In this document: in pieces, positions 47,440 to 58,720 of the stretch
Layout of the letters: every line of letters starts with the position of its first letter
Position numbering within the stretch: position 1 is the stretch's first letter
Source: Cycas panzhihuaensis
Taxonomy: Eukaryota; Cycadophyta
Assembly: GCA_023213395.1 (NCBI GenBank)
Contig: CM041465.1
Location: 2,914,001-2,978,000 of the forward strand
DNA: 64,000 nucleotides
Direction: 5' to 3'
Translations under genes and position numbers: made by a program
Notes under the pieces: model-generated
Databases searched by the model: none
The model's input: the letters and a program-made list of their open reading frames with translations, nothing else
Told to the model about the DNA's origin: nothing

Positions 47440-49338
47440 TTCCTTTATATTGCCCATTTGGGGAGAATCTAAATTTATCTCTAAATTTGTTAAACTTTAT
47501 CTACTTAATGCCTTTATAAATTTATATACTATTTATTCATCTATGCTATAGTAAACTAACTCTAATTCTTCTTATTACACTAATTCTCTAATAAATTGAT
47601 ATGTTTTAATATGCTTAATATTGCCATGAAACATTAGATTCCCAGTCATCTAACTGGTGTTTTGATTTGGATTACCAGTCATCTAAATGGTGTTTTGATT
47701 ATCATAATATAATTATGTAGGACTAACTCATTCTTCCTATAAATCCTAAAGTAATATTCTAAGCTAAACTATTTTACAAGCTTCTACTACACATACCTTA
47801 TATCCTACCTCTATAGTAGAAAGAGATATTATTAATTACTTCTTTGAATAACACCCCACCATTGTTGCACTTAAACTAAAATCATATCTTGAAGTAGATT
47901 TCTTATCATTTATACATCTAGCCAAGTCTAAGTCTATATAGCTAATTAAAATATGATCACTTCATGACATGTAGTTTAGACCATACCTAATAATACCACT
48001 GAGATACTTAATAATTCTTTTGGATGCTTATTATTATTTCATCTTAGGATTATGTATGAATCTAAAATTTACTCTAATCACATACATGACATTTGTCTGA
48101 GTTAAAGTGAAGTATATAAGGCTCCGAATCAACTACCTATAAATAGTAAATTTAATTAATTTAGACTCCTTATACTTAAATAATTTCAACCAAACTTCTA
48201 CTAGTATTGCAAGTAGCTTATAACTATCCATGTTAAACCAATGTAGTATATTGAATCTATACTTACTTTGTGATATAAAGACCCCTTCTCAATGCCTAAG
48301 AAATAATGCATAAGTCTCAAATCTATCATTTCAAACTCTTTAAATATATTTGCTTTAAATTCTTAGAATAATAAATTATAATTCCTAATGTACATAAAGT
48401 CATCAACATATAAATCCATAATTAATATTAAATTTCCATCTAACTTAATATGGAAGTTGAAGTTTAATTAACTCCTTAAGAATCCTTTATCTTTTAAATA
48501 ACTATCAATCCTAGAGTACCATACTTTAGGTGCCTAATTCGGTCCATACAAGGCCTTCTTTAGTCTATAGACCTTGTCTTCTTTTCCTTTTACCTCAAAA
48601 CCCTTAGTTTATTAGACATTGATATTTTCATCAACATACCCATTTAAGAAGGCACTTTTCACATCTATTTTGATGAATTGCCCAACCATATTGTGTAGTT
48701 AAGGCCGTGATCAATTTAATTATTTCCATTCTTACTATAAATAAAAATATTTTATTATAGTCAATGTCTTTAATTTGTATATAACCCTTTGCAATTAGTT
48801 AGGTTTTGTACTTACTGATTGATCAATCTGACTTGTACTTAATCTTGTAAATCTATTTTATTCTAATTATATTTTTCTTTGGTGGTAAGTCAACTAACTT
48901 CCATGTATCATTTTTTACCAAAACATTATACTCCTCCTTTATAGCTACCTTATATTCATCCTAAGTATTTGACTTTTCAAAGTTTTGAGGCTAATTTCTC
49001 TTCATTACTTATGTCATCAAGGTAAAATTCACCTTGTGAGGTCAAGTGGTATATTACTTAATGTTTGTATCTAAAATGTATTAAGAGGTATGACCCCTTT
49101 AAACCTATTTTGGAACCTTTCTATTAAATTGCCTTAAATCGATGGACCTATTCCACTTATATTAGTTGTCATAAATATATTTATACCACTTGTACTAAGT
49201 TCCATTTCAATTATTATACTCTTGCTTTTATATTTTTTAATAACATTTTCTTCACAAATATCATTTTCATTAAAGATAGAATCCCTACTCATGATAATCT
49301 TCTGTTGCTTGGGATCATATAATTTCTAAGATCATGAA
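47440..49338 (-). pseudogene. copia F, RNase H, RT and integrase end
   Basis: The minus strand from 49338 gives MSRDSIFNENDICEENV (integrase C-terminus), then RT with the block ITALTTQYGWAIHQ (about 48690), GKEDKVYRLKKALYGP (about 48545-48590) and later RT, then RNase H with SDSDWARCINDKKSTS, IISLSTIEVGYKVCV, DNQNTI and MFHGNIKHIKTYQFIREL (47560-47700). It is interrupted on its 5' side by element E and continues at 58721. It has multiple stops and an 11-codon duplication in RNase H. Confidence 0.75.
47642..47707. repeat. 33-bp in-frame duplication in F RNase H
   Basis: CCAGTCATCTAA(C/A)TGGTGTTTTGATT occurs at 47642 and 47675. It duplicates the NQNTI-MTGN segment on the minus strand, 11 codons, one of them a stop. 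Confidence 0.85.
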
Positions 49339-49677
49339 TGTTGGGAATAATCCCAATGTGGTAAGTGCGCCTGAGTACTTAGGGCCCCTCAAATCCACCT
49401 TTGAGGGCCCCTAGGGCACCTTAAGCCACTCAACAACTGCCTAGACCTAACACCACTTACTTGAGGTACGTATTTCATTTAATTTCTTAATATATTTTGA
49501 ATTTACATTGGTTAATGTGCAGCTAGGGTGATGGCACTCGATGCCTTCCTGAAATTCATTATTTAAGGGATGGGAATACCTCCCAGGTGTTTATCAACAC
49601 CGCCAATTATCGAAAATCATCCTTATACTCAAAATGCTCTCGTTCTAAAGACCCTCTCTGCCCCTCCAGCTCCATCA
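49339..49677 (+). repeat. 5' LTR of copia E
   Basis: Pairs with 58399-58720. It contains a stem-loop AGGGCCCCTCAAA-TCCACC-TTTGAGGGCCCCT (49381-49412), also kept in the 3' copy (58441-58472), and a TATA-like TTATTTAAGG (49558-49567). It has 17 extra bases after CACTCAACA compared with the 3' LTR. Confidence 0.9.
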
Positions 49678-49679
49678 TT

Positions 49680-49691
49680 TGGTATCAGAGC
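49680..49691 (+). other. primer-binding site of copia E
   Basis: TGGTATCAGAGC, a perfect initiator-Met tRNA primer site, two bases after the LTR. Confidence 0.9.
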
Positions 49692-50120
49692 AAGGTTGGA
49701 GTTGATATTTTGCTCATTTTTTATTTAGCTTCTCATATATTCAGAAAAACACTTGCATATGACTACTAGTTGGGATCCTAGCAAGCACACCTACTCATTG
49801 AAGAAAATAGTTTGGAGTTTCATCCATCGTGCATGAAGCTGTCATGCTTTGAAGCCAGTACTGCAAACCAGATTACCAGGTTCTTTGTACTTTGATATTC
49901 ATATATAAATAAATAAATTTATTTATTTAATATACTTTGTAATTTTTACTTTGTTTCTAGCTCCGTTATATGGTACATTTTTTCGTGATATGTATTTGAG
50001 TTAATGCATCTGTATACACTCGCATTGCCTCCTTACACTTGCATACTCGATTTACGTCTATGAGCTATGCATTAAATCCTTTTCTATAAAGAGGCTATCC
50101 TTTTTTTTCTTTGTTGTTGC

Positions 50121-50135
50121 CATCACTGTGGGAGA
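50121..50135 (+). repeat. direct repeat flanking the mannosidase fragment (left)
   Basis: CATCACTGTGGGAGA here and CATCACCGTGGGAGA at 50453-50467, one mismatch, 332 bases apart. They bracket the mannosidase-like sequence almost exactly, like a duplication made on insertion or a template-switch scar. The left copy overlaps the codons for the fragment's last Ser-Pro. Confidence 0.8.
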
Positions 50136-50452
50136 ATATATTTCTTGTGTTGTAGTATGATGCCTCTTGGCACCATTGTCAACAGGGTTGATGCTTATAT
50201 AGTATTTACCTTGGACCAAAAATCCCTTACAATTGGATTGTACACAAACAGTTTTATCAAGAGGTTCACCAACCCCCCTAGAATCATCATAAAGCAAGCT
50301 CCTATGAAGCATTAGCTCGAGCTGTCCATCCTGAATGCTTGCGCCTCCAATAGCATGGTCAATCAAGACTGAGAACTCATTTTTGTAGATTCCCAGATTA
50401 AGAGGATAATAGTTGCCTGCTATAGGTTGATGTACTTGTAGATCCCAATCCC

Positions 50453-50467
50453 CATCACCGTGGGAGA
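50453..50467 (+). repeat. direct repeat flanking the mannosidase fragment (right)
   Basis: CATCACCGTGGGAGA, partner of 50121-50135. Removing the sequence between the two copies would join the flanking leader smoothly. Confidence 0.8.
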
Positions 50468-50724
50468 CATTCTTTACCATCATATTCTTCTCCACACAAG
50501 TGTCCACCTCCCCCCACTTGTTTTAAAGAGCGCACCTTGGGTTTATTACGACTGTTGCCATAAGTTGTGTCGCATTTACCCTACGAGCCTTTTAGATTTG
50601 CCTTCTTGCCATCATATTCTTTGTCGTACGTTGTTACCATTCTGTTCTTTACCACCCTCCATTCATGTGCCTCTGTTCGCATTCTTCCCCCCTTAATTCT
50701 TAAAAACTAGTCAATCGCAACTCC

Positions 50725-50994
50725 CTACTGCTGCAACTCGGCATTTAGCTCTTCATATAGAAGGGTTGATATCCTCGAATTACCCATTATTGCATTGCTA
50801 GAAGAATTCAATATTTCATCATCCAAAGACAACCGCAACCTAGTTGAAACCATGACATTCGTGCACCTTCCATTGAAGGGGCGACAATTAATTGGCTTTA
50901 TGACTGACTTAGAATTTATCACCTTAATATGCACAACTTGAACCGTTGATATATCAACAAACAACGAAGTTAATCCAAGAGTCTGCCTGGTCCA
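50725..50994 (-). CDS. unrecognised antisense frame in the E leader
   Basis: The minus strand is open for about 90 codons: WTRQTLGLTSLFVDIST, VHIKVINSKSVIKPINCRPF, TRLRLSLDDEILNSS, STLLYEELNAELQQ. Amino-acid make-up is ordinary, without low complexity. I know no match. Its position near the mannosidase fragment, on the same strand, raises the chance that it is another captured host fragment. It could also be chance. Confidence 0.3.
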   Translation of the reverse strand, partial: WTRQTLGLTSLFVDISTVQVVHIKVINSKSVIKPINCRPFNGRCTNVMVSTRLRLSLDDEILNSSSNAIMGNSRISTLLYEELNAELQQ

Positions 50995-50999
50995 TTCTG

Positions 51000-53540
51000 C
51001 TAGTTCTATTTATTTCATCTGTAGTTGTATCAGAGACTAGTTCTTCTATGGTTTTTGTAGAAAGTTTTCTGTTGTGATCGAAATAAGGCCTCCAATTTCT
51101 CAATTTAGCCTCCAATTTTTCATCTACAAATGTCGTCTACTTATTGCCCTCCTATTTGTGCATGAAGTGACTGTTGCATATACCATAAACTTGACGTTAT
51201 GACCCTTGTGATAAAAAATAAGGTAGCCACAACAAGCTTGGGCTCATCTCACAACGTAGTAACTCGGCACGGTTGTTGAAGACCATTGTTGGGTCGAAAT
51301 TGCCTTACATCCAAACACCATTGTATATCCTTCATAGCCATTGGTATATATTAGTGTTTTATTTTTTGTCTATTTTATATATATATTGTGTGTGTTGTTT
51401 CGTCTCAGCTTTCTCTGTACATTTGAAACAACATTTTTAATCTCTCAACCCTATTATCATTATATAGTCTCGCATCTACCATTTGTATAATCATGGCAAC
51501 GCTTTCTCATTTTTTATATAAACTTGTGCCTTTCGTTTCTATAATCTTTATATCCATTTTATAAAGTTTTTTTTAAAAAATCAATGTAAATTATATTTTT
51601 TTTAGTTCCAGGTGTTAAGGACATTAGCTCCCTTTGGCATTCAGCCCCTGAACCTATGTTCCTTCAACATAATTAGTCCATTACTAAAAATGGCTTCAAT
51701 TTTTAAGTTTATTGTGATTTTTACCCTTGATGAGCGAGTTCACCCTCTTGGCAATGGAGGGGTTTATTTTCTGACAAGTCTTAGGTTCTATTCCTGCTCA
51801 GTATACCCTCAGGTTCATATTCTAAGAGGGTTATTTTAACAATATAACCTTTTACCTTTTAATTTTTTATTTTTTTTTTTAAAACATAGGGTTATTGGCA
51901 TTTTTTTTGCCATAACTCCTCATTGGCTCATCAGTTTCAGACAAAACTAACTTCATTAGATCAGAATTTTTCTTTAGATCAATTTTAACTGGTCATATGA
52001 CCAATTTTATGATGATTTGACCCTGTTTTAGTCAATTAACCCTTTTTTCAGTCTTTTTTCCAATTTTTTACAAAATCAGTTTTTGAATTGATTGTATTTT
52101 ATTACCTAGAAACTATTTTCTACCTGAATTTATTCTACATTGATCTAGTTCAATAAACTTCATTAACCATATTTTTTTTTATTTTTTAAAATTTATTTTG
52201 ACCATTATTTTAATCGTTGAAATTGACATTTTAGTGGTTTTTAGCATTTTTTTTAACATTTTTACATAAAAGTACTTGTTATTATTTTTACTGTAACTTT
52301 TCTGTTTGACATCCAAATTAAGTTACGTTAGTTTCGTTGGGAAGTTGACTCATTCCCATTCGAACTGACATAGTTTTTCATCCATTTTAAGGTATTTTTA
52401 CTTATTTTCAAATCCATTAAAGTTGGACTACTTAATAGCTTCCATCTGTCATTTTTCGCATATTTTCATATAAATGTTTTTCAAAAATTTTCAACCAATA
52501 ATATATTTAGTAGTTTTAAAAAATATATTTGATGATTTTTTAACACTTTCTAAAGTTTTATTAATAATTTTATGTAAGTTTGAGCTCCCTGCTCCTGCTA
52601 GGCCTCAAAAGGAGGTCTATACCTTTGAATCATTCAAATCTTGACTTATTGGAACATGTTTTCAAAACGGTTAGTTCCATTGGATTCATATTTTATTAAT
52701 CTACATGTTGGTATAATTTCAAGTTATTTTGATATTGTTTAATATAGTTTTCAAGCTATCAAAGTTGAGCATACAAGTACATCCTAATAGGCTTGCCCTT
52801 CAAACTTTTTTAAGAAAATTCTATTTTATTTCTCATTGGTTGTTTATAATATATGTTCAAGGTTTCTACTTGACCTTCATATAAGTAATTTTAAGTTGTT
52901 TAGTAATAGAAGTTGTTCATAAAGTAACTAAAAATATACATACATATATTTTATTTTTTAGCTATATATATCTTCCTCAAGGCAAAGTTCTTTTTATATG
53001 AAAAAGGAAAGTCATTTTTTCTTGCATTGAAGTTTTATATTTACTCATTTAAGGAATTAAAGGTTGAAAACTCTTTATATTTCATTATCAATTTTTATTT
53101 CAGCTTTATATAAGTGAAAATGATTTTTGTTATATTCATATTTTAAAGTTTTCTTATTTATCATTATACTTCAAAAGTGTATTTAAAATTTTATATCATA
53201 AGTGTGTCATTTATTTGAAAAGCATACATTTATTAAAAAAAAAATATTTTTTATTCATTATTATTAAAAAATATCATCTTTTTCTTGCACTTATAAAAAT
53301 TGTATTTAATTTATTTTATTTTCAAAGGCATATTTCATCCATTTGAAGAGTATTATATTTTTTTAAAAAAATAGATTTTATTCATTTCAAAAGTTTATTA
53401 TTTATTTCATCTTGCTTAGAGCATATTATTTTACTTTCCAGTTTTTTCTTTATTATATCAAAGGGATTTTTTTTCTCTAAGCAAGACCACATTACTAATT
53501 AGTTTAATTTTCACATTAAACAAGATAATTCTAAATTGAA
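51000..53540. other. AT-rich leader of E
   Basis: T-rich sequence with long homopolymer-like runs. No gene recognised; the plus frame 51612-51839 has no known domain. Confidence 0.45.
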
Positions 53541-53990
53541 TCACCCTATTTTTTCAGCCTTGCAAGGGGAACGATTAGGACCTCTGAAGTTACCACCCCG
53601 CACATGCTAATCAGCCTACTCATATTAGATGAGGACAACCATTAGCTATCAAGTGTAATCGGTGGCAGGCTGAGGTGTAGAACCTGTTCATTTCATGGTG
53701 TTTGGAGACCAAGGCTAGACCTAGAGAGGGTGAGTGCCTTGGTTCGAGAACCTTCACCGCTAGATCTGTCATTAAGCATAAGTCCAGCGCAAGTGGACCA
53801 ATAATTCAGGGGGATGTCAAAGCCTTCTTAGCAGCCCACGTACTAAGGTATATAGAACCTAGAGCTCACGTACCAATATATTAGGTCCCTGTTTTGCCAT
53901 CTTTGGGCAGGCTCCACTAGACAGAATAGCAACCGAAGGTTGCCCCAGGAGAAACTTAAACTTAGAGCCTAGTAGCCTTTATAGGTCCTA
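53541..53990. other. GC-richer island in the E leader
   Basis: About 450 bases stand out from the T-rich surroundings in base composition. The short plus frame 53702-53884 shows no known domain. It could be a leader/packaging region or another captured segment. Confidence 0.4.
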
Positions 53991-54172
53991 GTTCACTTGT
54001 TCAAAACTTTGGGAAAATTTTGGGATATATTTAGAAATAATTTTTTCATTTAAACCTTGTTTTAAATCTTTTATATTCAAATATTTTTTAATATTCACAT
54101 TTAACCTTTTTGATATTGCATTTATCACATTTTACACAACTTTAGTTTAAAATAACGTCTAGTTTTGGGAAC

Positions 54173-55280
54173 ATGATTATCTCAAATTTTAATGGAAATA
54201 ATTTTCTTCACTGGAGTAGGAGGATGAGGCCCATCCTCATAGCAAATGATATGTGGAATATAGTGAGAACCGGTTACAATGAATTGGGATCAAATCCAAC
54301 CGATGCAGAAAAAGTTACATATAAAGAAAATTTCAAAAAGGATAACGAAGCATTAGTCCTTATCTTTTGCACATTAGAAAATCATGTATTTCTACGAGTT
54401 AGTGAATTTGTTAAGTCCAAAGAGGCTTGGGACACTTTACAACTTATATATGAAGGGGCTGCCTCCTCTAAATTACAAAACTTAATAAGTAAGTTTAAAA
54501 ATTTACGTATGATGCCTCATGAATCAATAACTGAATTCATGACCAAAGTTAAAGATATCGTTAACCAAATGAGGTCACTTGGGGATACCTTAACTGAACA
54601 AAGGGTAGCTGAATGAATCCTTAGATGTGTAGGATCCGTAAGATGTTTTGAAATGGTAGCTACTAGTATTAGTGTATCAAAAGATCTAAGTACCCTCAAA
54701 GTAGAATAACTTAGTGCTATGCTCATGTCTATAGAAGAATAACAAAATACAAATAAAACTTTAGAACATGCCTTTGCTACAAAGGCCTACATTCAATCTA
54801 ACCCTCAAGTAGGAACCTCAAAATAAAATGAATCAAAGATGGAAATCTTAGAAATGAAACCAGACAAGATCCTCCACGATATTAAGCCCCTCACAAAAAT
54901 AAACAAGAAGGACCCCCACAATATGAAAACCCTCGAAGAAATCCTAACGTTCAAAGAAATCCCAACCAAAGTAGACAAGTTGATAATCATCCTTGTTATC
55001 CACATTATCATGGGAATTCACAACCTTCAAGATCAACTCAGAACTATTGTGATAATCAACTAAGAAATAATCCTCCTCAATTCTATGAGGAAAGAGGGAG
55101 ATCTTTCAATCTTGATCATTCTCAACCAAGGAGTCGAAGCCTGAGTTATGGAAAAAGAGATCAATTATATTGTACTTATTGTCATAAAAATGGTCACACT
55201 GAAGATAAATATTTTTCAAAACATGGACCACCCCCTAAAGGACATGCATCAAATTCATCAGAATCTAAAATTAACAATTG
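54173..55280 (+). pseudogene. copia gag (E)
   Basis: Starts MIISNFNGNNFLHWSRRM, the typical copia gag opening. It continues open for 147 codons with EALVLIFCTLENHVFLRV, KEAWDTLQLIYEG, SKLQNLISKFKNLRMM, then a TGA (54614-54616). The reading continues past this and other stops. The zinc-knuckle CTYCHKNGHTEDKY (55171-55212) has its final Cys changed to Tyr. The long run between carries frame shifts. It is not functional, but better preserved than J, G or F. Confidence 0.85.
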
Positions 55281-55284
55281 ATTA

Positions 55285-55716
55285 TTTCTATCTAGTTTTT
55301 CCGCTAAGGAAGAAGAGGATGATAGTTGGTATATTGATTCAGGTTATTCCACCCACATAACCCATAAAGAATATTTATTTCAAACATTAGATAAAAATAG
55401 AAAAGGGTTAATTATGTTTGGAGACAATGCTTCTCATGAATTGATTTGAAAAGGTAGCATTACTTTGTTGACTGATATTGGTGAATATAGATACTTGAAT
55501 GATGTTCTATACATCCCTTCTTTAAGGAAAAACTTACTATCGGTAGGATAGATGATGGGACAAGATTATAAGGTGATTTTTAATAATAGCAAATGTGTCA
55601 TCAAAGACAAAAGATAAAATAAATCTATTGTTGCTATAGGTATAATAACTAAAGATTATTTATTTAAGCTTATCCTCACCCCTTCAGATACCTATGCCCT
55701 TAGATCCTCAACTACT
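55285..55716 (+). pseudogene. copia protease (E)
   Basis: EDDSWYIDSGYSTHITHK contains the catalytic D-S-G (55336-55344); the following Cys/Ala position is Tyr. It continues IMFGDNASHELI, then a TGA at the usual Gly-Lys-Gly block, YLNDVLYIPSLRKNLLSVG and a stop (TAG). This is the order of copia proteases. Confidence 0.8.
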
Positions 55717-56878
55717 ATGGATAGTGATTTATGGCATCAATGTTTTGGTCATCTTAACTACAATAGTTTAGCTCTTATGAAAAGATTAGACATGGTTAAT
55801 GATTTACCCACTATTGATGTTAATAAAGAGTTGTGTGAGGGATGTCTTCTTGGTAAACAACATAGAGAAAGCTTTCCAGATTTTAGCCATCGAGCGTCTG
55901 CCCCACTTTAACTAGTATACACAGATATTTATGGACCAATGACTACTCCTGCCTTAGCAGGTGCCAAGTATTTTCTCATATTTATTGATGACTTTACAAG
56001 AAAGATGTGGGTGTTCTTTCTAAAATATAAATCTGATACTTTCGACCACTTTGTTAACTTCAAAACCTTCATTGAGCGACAAAGTGGATATCATATCCTT
56101 TCTCTAAGATCAGATAATGGGGGAGAGTTTACCTCTAATACTTTTAAGGATTATTGTATCTGTCATGGGATTAGGAGACAACTTACCAACCCCTACACCC
56201 CACAACAAAATGGTGTAGTGGAAAGGAAAAATAGAACTATCAAAGAAATGGCATGATGTATGCTTAAGTATAAAAACTTGGGTCATGAATTTTAGGTTGA
56301 AGTAGTTCATACAACCATCTACCTACTTGATAGATGTTCCACCAAAGCACTTAGGTGGAAGACTCTAGAAGAAGCATGGGTAAGTTATAAACCTAGTATA
56401 CATCACCTTAGGGTATTTGGATGTTTAGCCTATGCCCATGTTCTTGACCAAAGAAGAACTAAATTGGATGACCATAATGTCAAAAGTATCTTTATTGAAT
56501 ATAGTGAATCTTCAAAATCCTATAAAGTTTATGATCCAAAATCAAGAAAAGTTATAGTAAGTAGGGATGTCAAATTTCAAGAAGACAACTACTACCAAAA
56601 TAATCAAGAATAATAGAAGGACATTGCCATTAAATTTGACATATCAAATAAATTAAAAGATGTGCCTCCTATGTGGAGAAATATTCAGGAACCCACTAGG
56701 GAAGAAACATCATCTCAACCTCCATCACAATATCTACCCAAATGGGTTCAACATAACTATGACTTAAGAAATATATTGGATAACAATAGAAGATCTACAT
56801 GCTAAAAAAAGGTCAACTTTTCTCTAATGAGTAAGCTACTCGAAAATCATGAGCTATAAACCTTTGATAAGGCTAATC
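55717..56878 (+). pseudogene. copia integrase (E)
   Basis: The zinc-binding lead DLWHQCFGHLNYNSLALMK ... CEGCLLGKQH (55723-55870) has H-x-x-x-H and C-x-x-C complete. The core has YTDIYGPM (D1), LRSDNGGEFTS (D2, about 56108) and NGVVERKNR (E, about 56215). Stops appear at Trp codons (for example EF-TAG-VEV near 56294). A C-terminal part has HLRVFGCLAYAH and SRKVIVSRDVKF, then a linker to RT. The catalytic D, D and E are all kept. Confidence 0.85.
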
Positions 56879-56879
56879 A

Positions 56880-57730
56880 ACATGAGTGTTAGCAGAAAGC
56901 TATGAAAGAGGAATATAAATCCATCATTAAAAATAATACTTGGGAACTTGTAGATTTGCCACCAAAGAAGAGAGCTATTGGAACCAAATAGGTCTATAAA
57001 ACCAAGTTCCACTCCGATGGTTCCATTGATAAATATAAAGCTCGTTTAGTTGCTAAAGGATATGCCCAAAGAGAAGGCATAGACTATACTTAAACATTTG
57101 CCCCAGTCACCAGGATGAAATCTATTCACATGATAATAAGTTTAGTCACCCAAATGGGTTGGAAAGTTTATCAAATGGATGTAAAAAGTGCTTTCTTAAA
57201 TGGTTATATCAAAGAAGATATCTATGTCACTTAACCCCTCAGTTTTGAAGTCAGGGGGGAAGCAAATAATGTGTACAAGTTAAAGAAGACATTATATAGT
57301 CTAAAACAAGCACCCATGGCTTGGTATTCCCGTATAAACAAGTATCTTAAAGATCAAAGGTTTGAAAGATCTCAAGCAGATCCAAATCTATACACCCAAA
57401 TTAATGGAAATTTGATATTGATTGTAGGACTCTATGTGGATGATTTAATTTATACTGGAAATGACTCCCATCTTTTAAATCAATTTAAAGATGCTATGTG
57501 TAAGAAATTTGAGATGATAGACTTAGGCTTTATTCATTACTTCCTAGGATTGGAAGTTTGGCAAGATAAACAAGAAATATTTATCTCTCAACATAAATAT
57601 ATATTAGATCTTCTACAAAGATTCAAAATGACAAACTGTAAACCATTGACAATACTAGTAGAAATTGGAATCAAACTTTCTAAGACAAATGACTCGACTT
57701 CAGTGGATCCCATTCTCTATAGATAACTGA
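56880..57730 (+). pseudogene. copia reverse transcriptase (E)
   Basis: Blocks in order: EYKSIIKNNTWELVDLP, AIGTK-stop-VYKTKF (Trp to TAG), [70 protein letters not shown] (catalytic YVDD at about 57430) and FLGLEVWQ. The frame 57271-57726 is open. Stops interrupt the first half. Confidence 0.9.
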
Positions 57731-57759
57731 TTGGCAACATAATATATTTAACTTCTACA

Positions 57760-58389
57760 CGACCTGATATAACATATTCAGTAAGTGTTGTGTCCATATT
57801 TATGCAGGATCCAAAGACATCTCATTAGTCATTGGCAAGCTGCTAAAAGAATCCTTAGATACCTTAAAGGGACTCCAGATTTTGGGTTATACTACAAAGC
57901 TACATCTGAATTTCAGTTAACTGGTTACACAGATTCAGATTGGGCCGATGATGTCAATGATAGGAAATCTACCACAGGTTATGTATTTATTATGGGATCA
58001 ACAGTTGTAGCTTGGAGTACAAAGAAATAAAATACTGTTTCCTTAGCCACAGCCAAAGTAGAGTATAAAGCCACAATGTCAGGAGCCTGTGAATCAATAT
58101 GGTTAAGAAGACTTTTATAGGATTTTCAAATTAAATAGTAAGGTCCCACTAGAATTTGGTGTGACAATCAAAGTGCTATTCAAATGACCAAAAATCCAAT
58201 ATTCCATGGCAGAATAAAGCATATTGAAACTCAATACCACTTCATTTGGGAACTTGTACAAGAAGATGAGATAGAGTTGACTTATTGTAGCACAGAAAAT
58301 CAAACAACAAATATTTTTAGGAAGGCTTTGGGAAAAATCAAATTTGAGAAATTCAGAGATAATTTGGGAGTTGTACACATTGCACTTAT
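57760..58389 (+). pseudogene. copia RNase H (E)
   Basis: After a frame shift near 57810 it reads AAKRILRYLKGTPDFGLYY, TGYTDSDWADDVNDRKST (first Asp), STKK-stop, VSLATAKVEYKATMSGAC (Glu), IWCDNQSAIQMTKNPIFHG (Asp), HIETQYHFIWELV and ALGKIKFEKFRDNLGVVHI. It ends just before the purine tract. The catalytic residues are still in place. Confidence 0.85.
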
Positions 58390-58398
58390 GGGGGAGAA

Positions 58399-58720
58399 TG
58401 TTGGGAATAATCTCAATGTGTTAAGTGCACCTAAGCACTTAGGGCCCCTTAAAGCCACCTTTGAGGGCCCCTAGGGCACCTTGAGCCACTCAACACCACT
58501 TACTTGAGGTACGTATTTCATTTAATTTTTTAATATATTTTGAATTTACATTGGTTAATGTGCAGCTAGGGTGATGGCGCTTGACACCTCCTTAAAATTT
58601 ATTATTTAAGGGACGAGAATACCTCCCAGGTGTTTATCAACACTGCTAATTATCAAAAATCATCGTTATACTCAAAATGCTCTTGTTTTAAAGTCCCGCT
58701 CTACTCCTCCAACTCCATCA
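58399..58720 (+). repeat. 3' LTR of copia E
   Basis: Starts TGTTGGGAATAATC after GGGGGAGAA and ends CTCCATCA before ATAAA. It pairs with 49339-49677 and lacks 17 bases present there. Confidence 0.9.

Larger units (their letters stand above)
50058..50507 (-). pseudogene. captured host gene fragment: plant alpha-mannosidase (GH38) C-terminal region
   Basis: The minus-strand frame of 149 codons contains DWDLQVHQPIAGNYYPLN, LGIYKNEFSVLIDHAIGG, ASIQDGQLELMLHRSLLYD, DSRGVGEPLDKTVCV, FLVQGKYYISINPV and QEIYSP. I recognise these as the beta-rich C-terminal half of plant lysosomal/vacuolar-type alpha-mannosidase (glycosyl hydrolase 38), which trims N-glycans; the catalytic domain is not included. Similarity covers only about codons 20-125 (50136-50452). 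The ends (MVKNVSHGDG and VMATTKKKK) are foreign. The fragment shows no intron and no stop, and runs antisense to the host copia E. A 15-bp direct repeat flanks it. It cannot make an enzyme; it might yield antisense RNA to the host gene. Confidence 0.85.
49339..58720 (+). mobile_element. copia element E (9.4 kb), inserted in copia F
   Basis: LTRs of 339 and 322 bp start TGTTGGGAATAATC and end CTCCATCA. The target duplication is ATGAA (49334-49338) and ATAAA (58721-58725), with one change. A perfect primer site and the purine tract GGGGGAGAA (58390-58398) are present. The coding region 54173-58390 has all copia domains but many stops. The 4.5-kb leader (49692-54172) is unusually long and includes a piece of a host gene. 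Confidence 0.9.

Noticed and set aside
49680-49691. tRNA gene fragment (TGGTATCAGAGC)
   Set aside because: It is a complement of a tRNA 3' end next to an LTR, i.e. a primer site; no cloverleaf is present.
53702-53884. 60-codon plus frame in the E leader
   Set aside because: Short, no domain, no initiation context; kept only as part of the GC-richer island.
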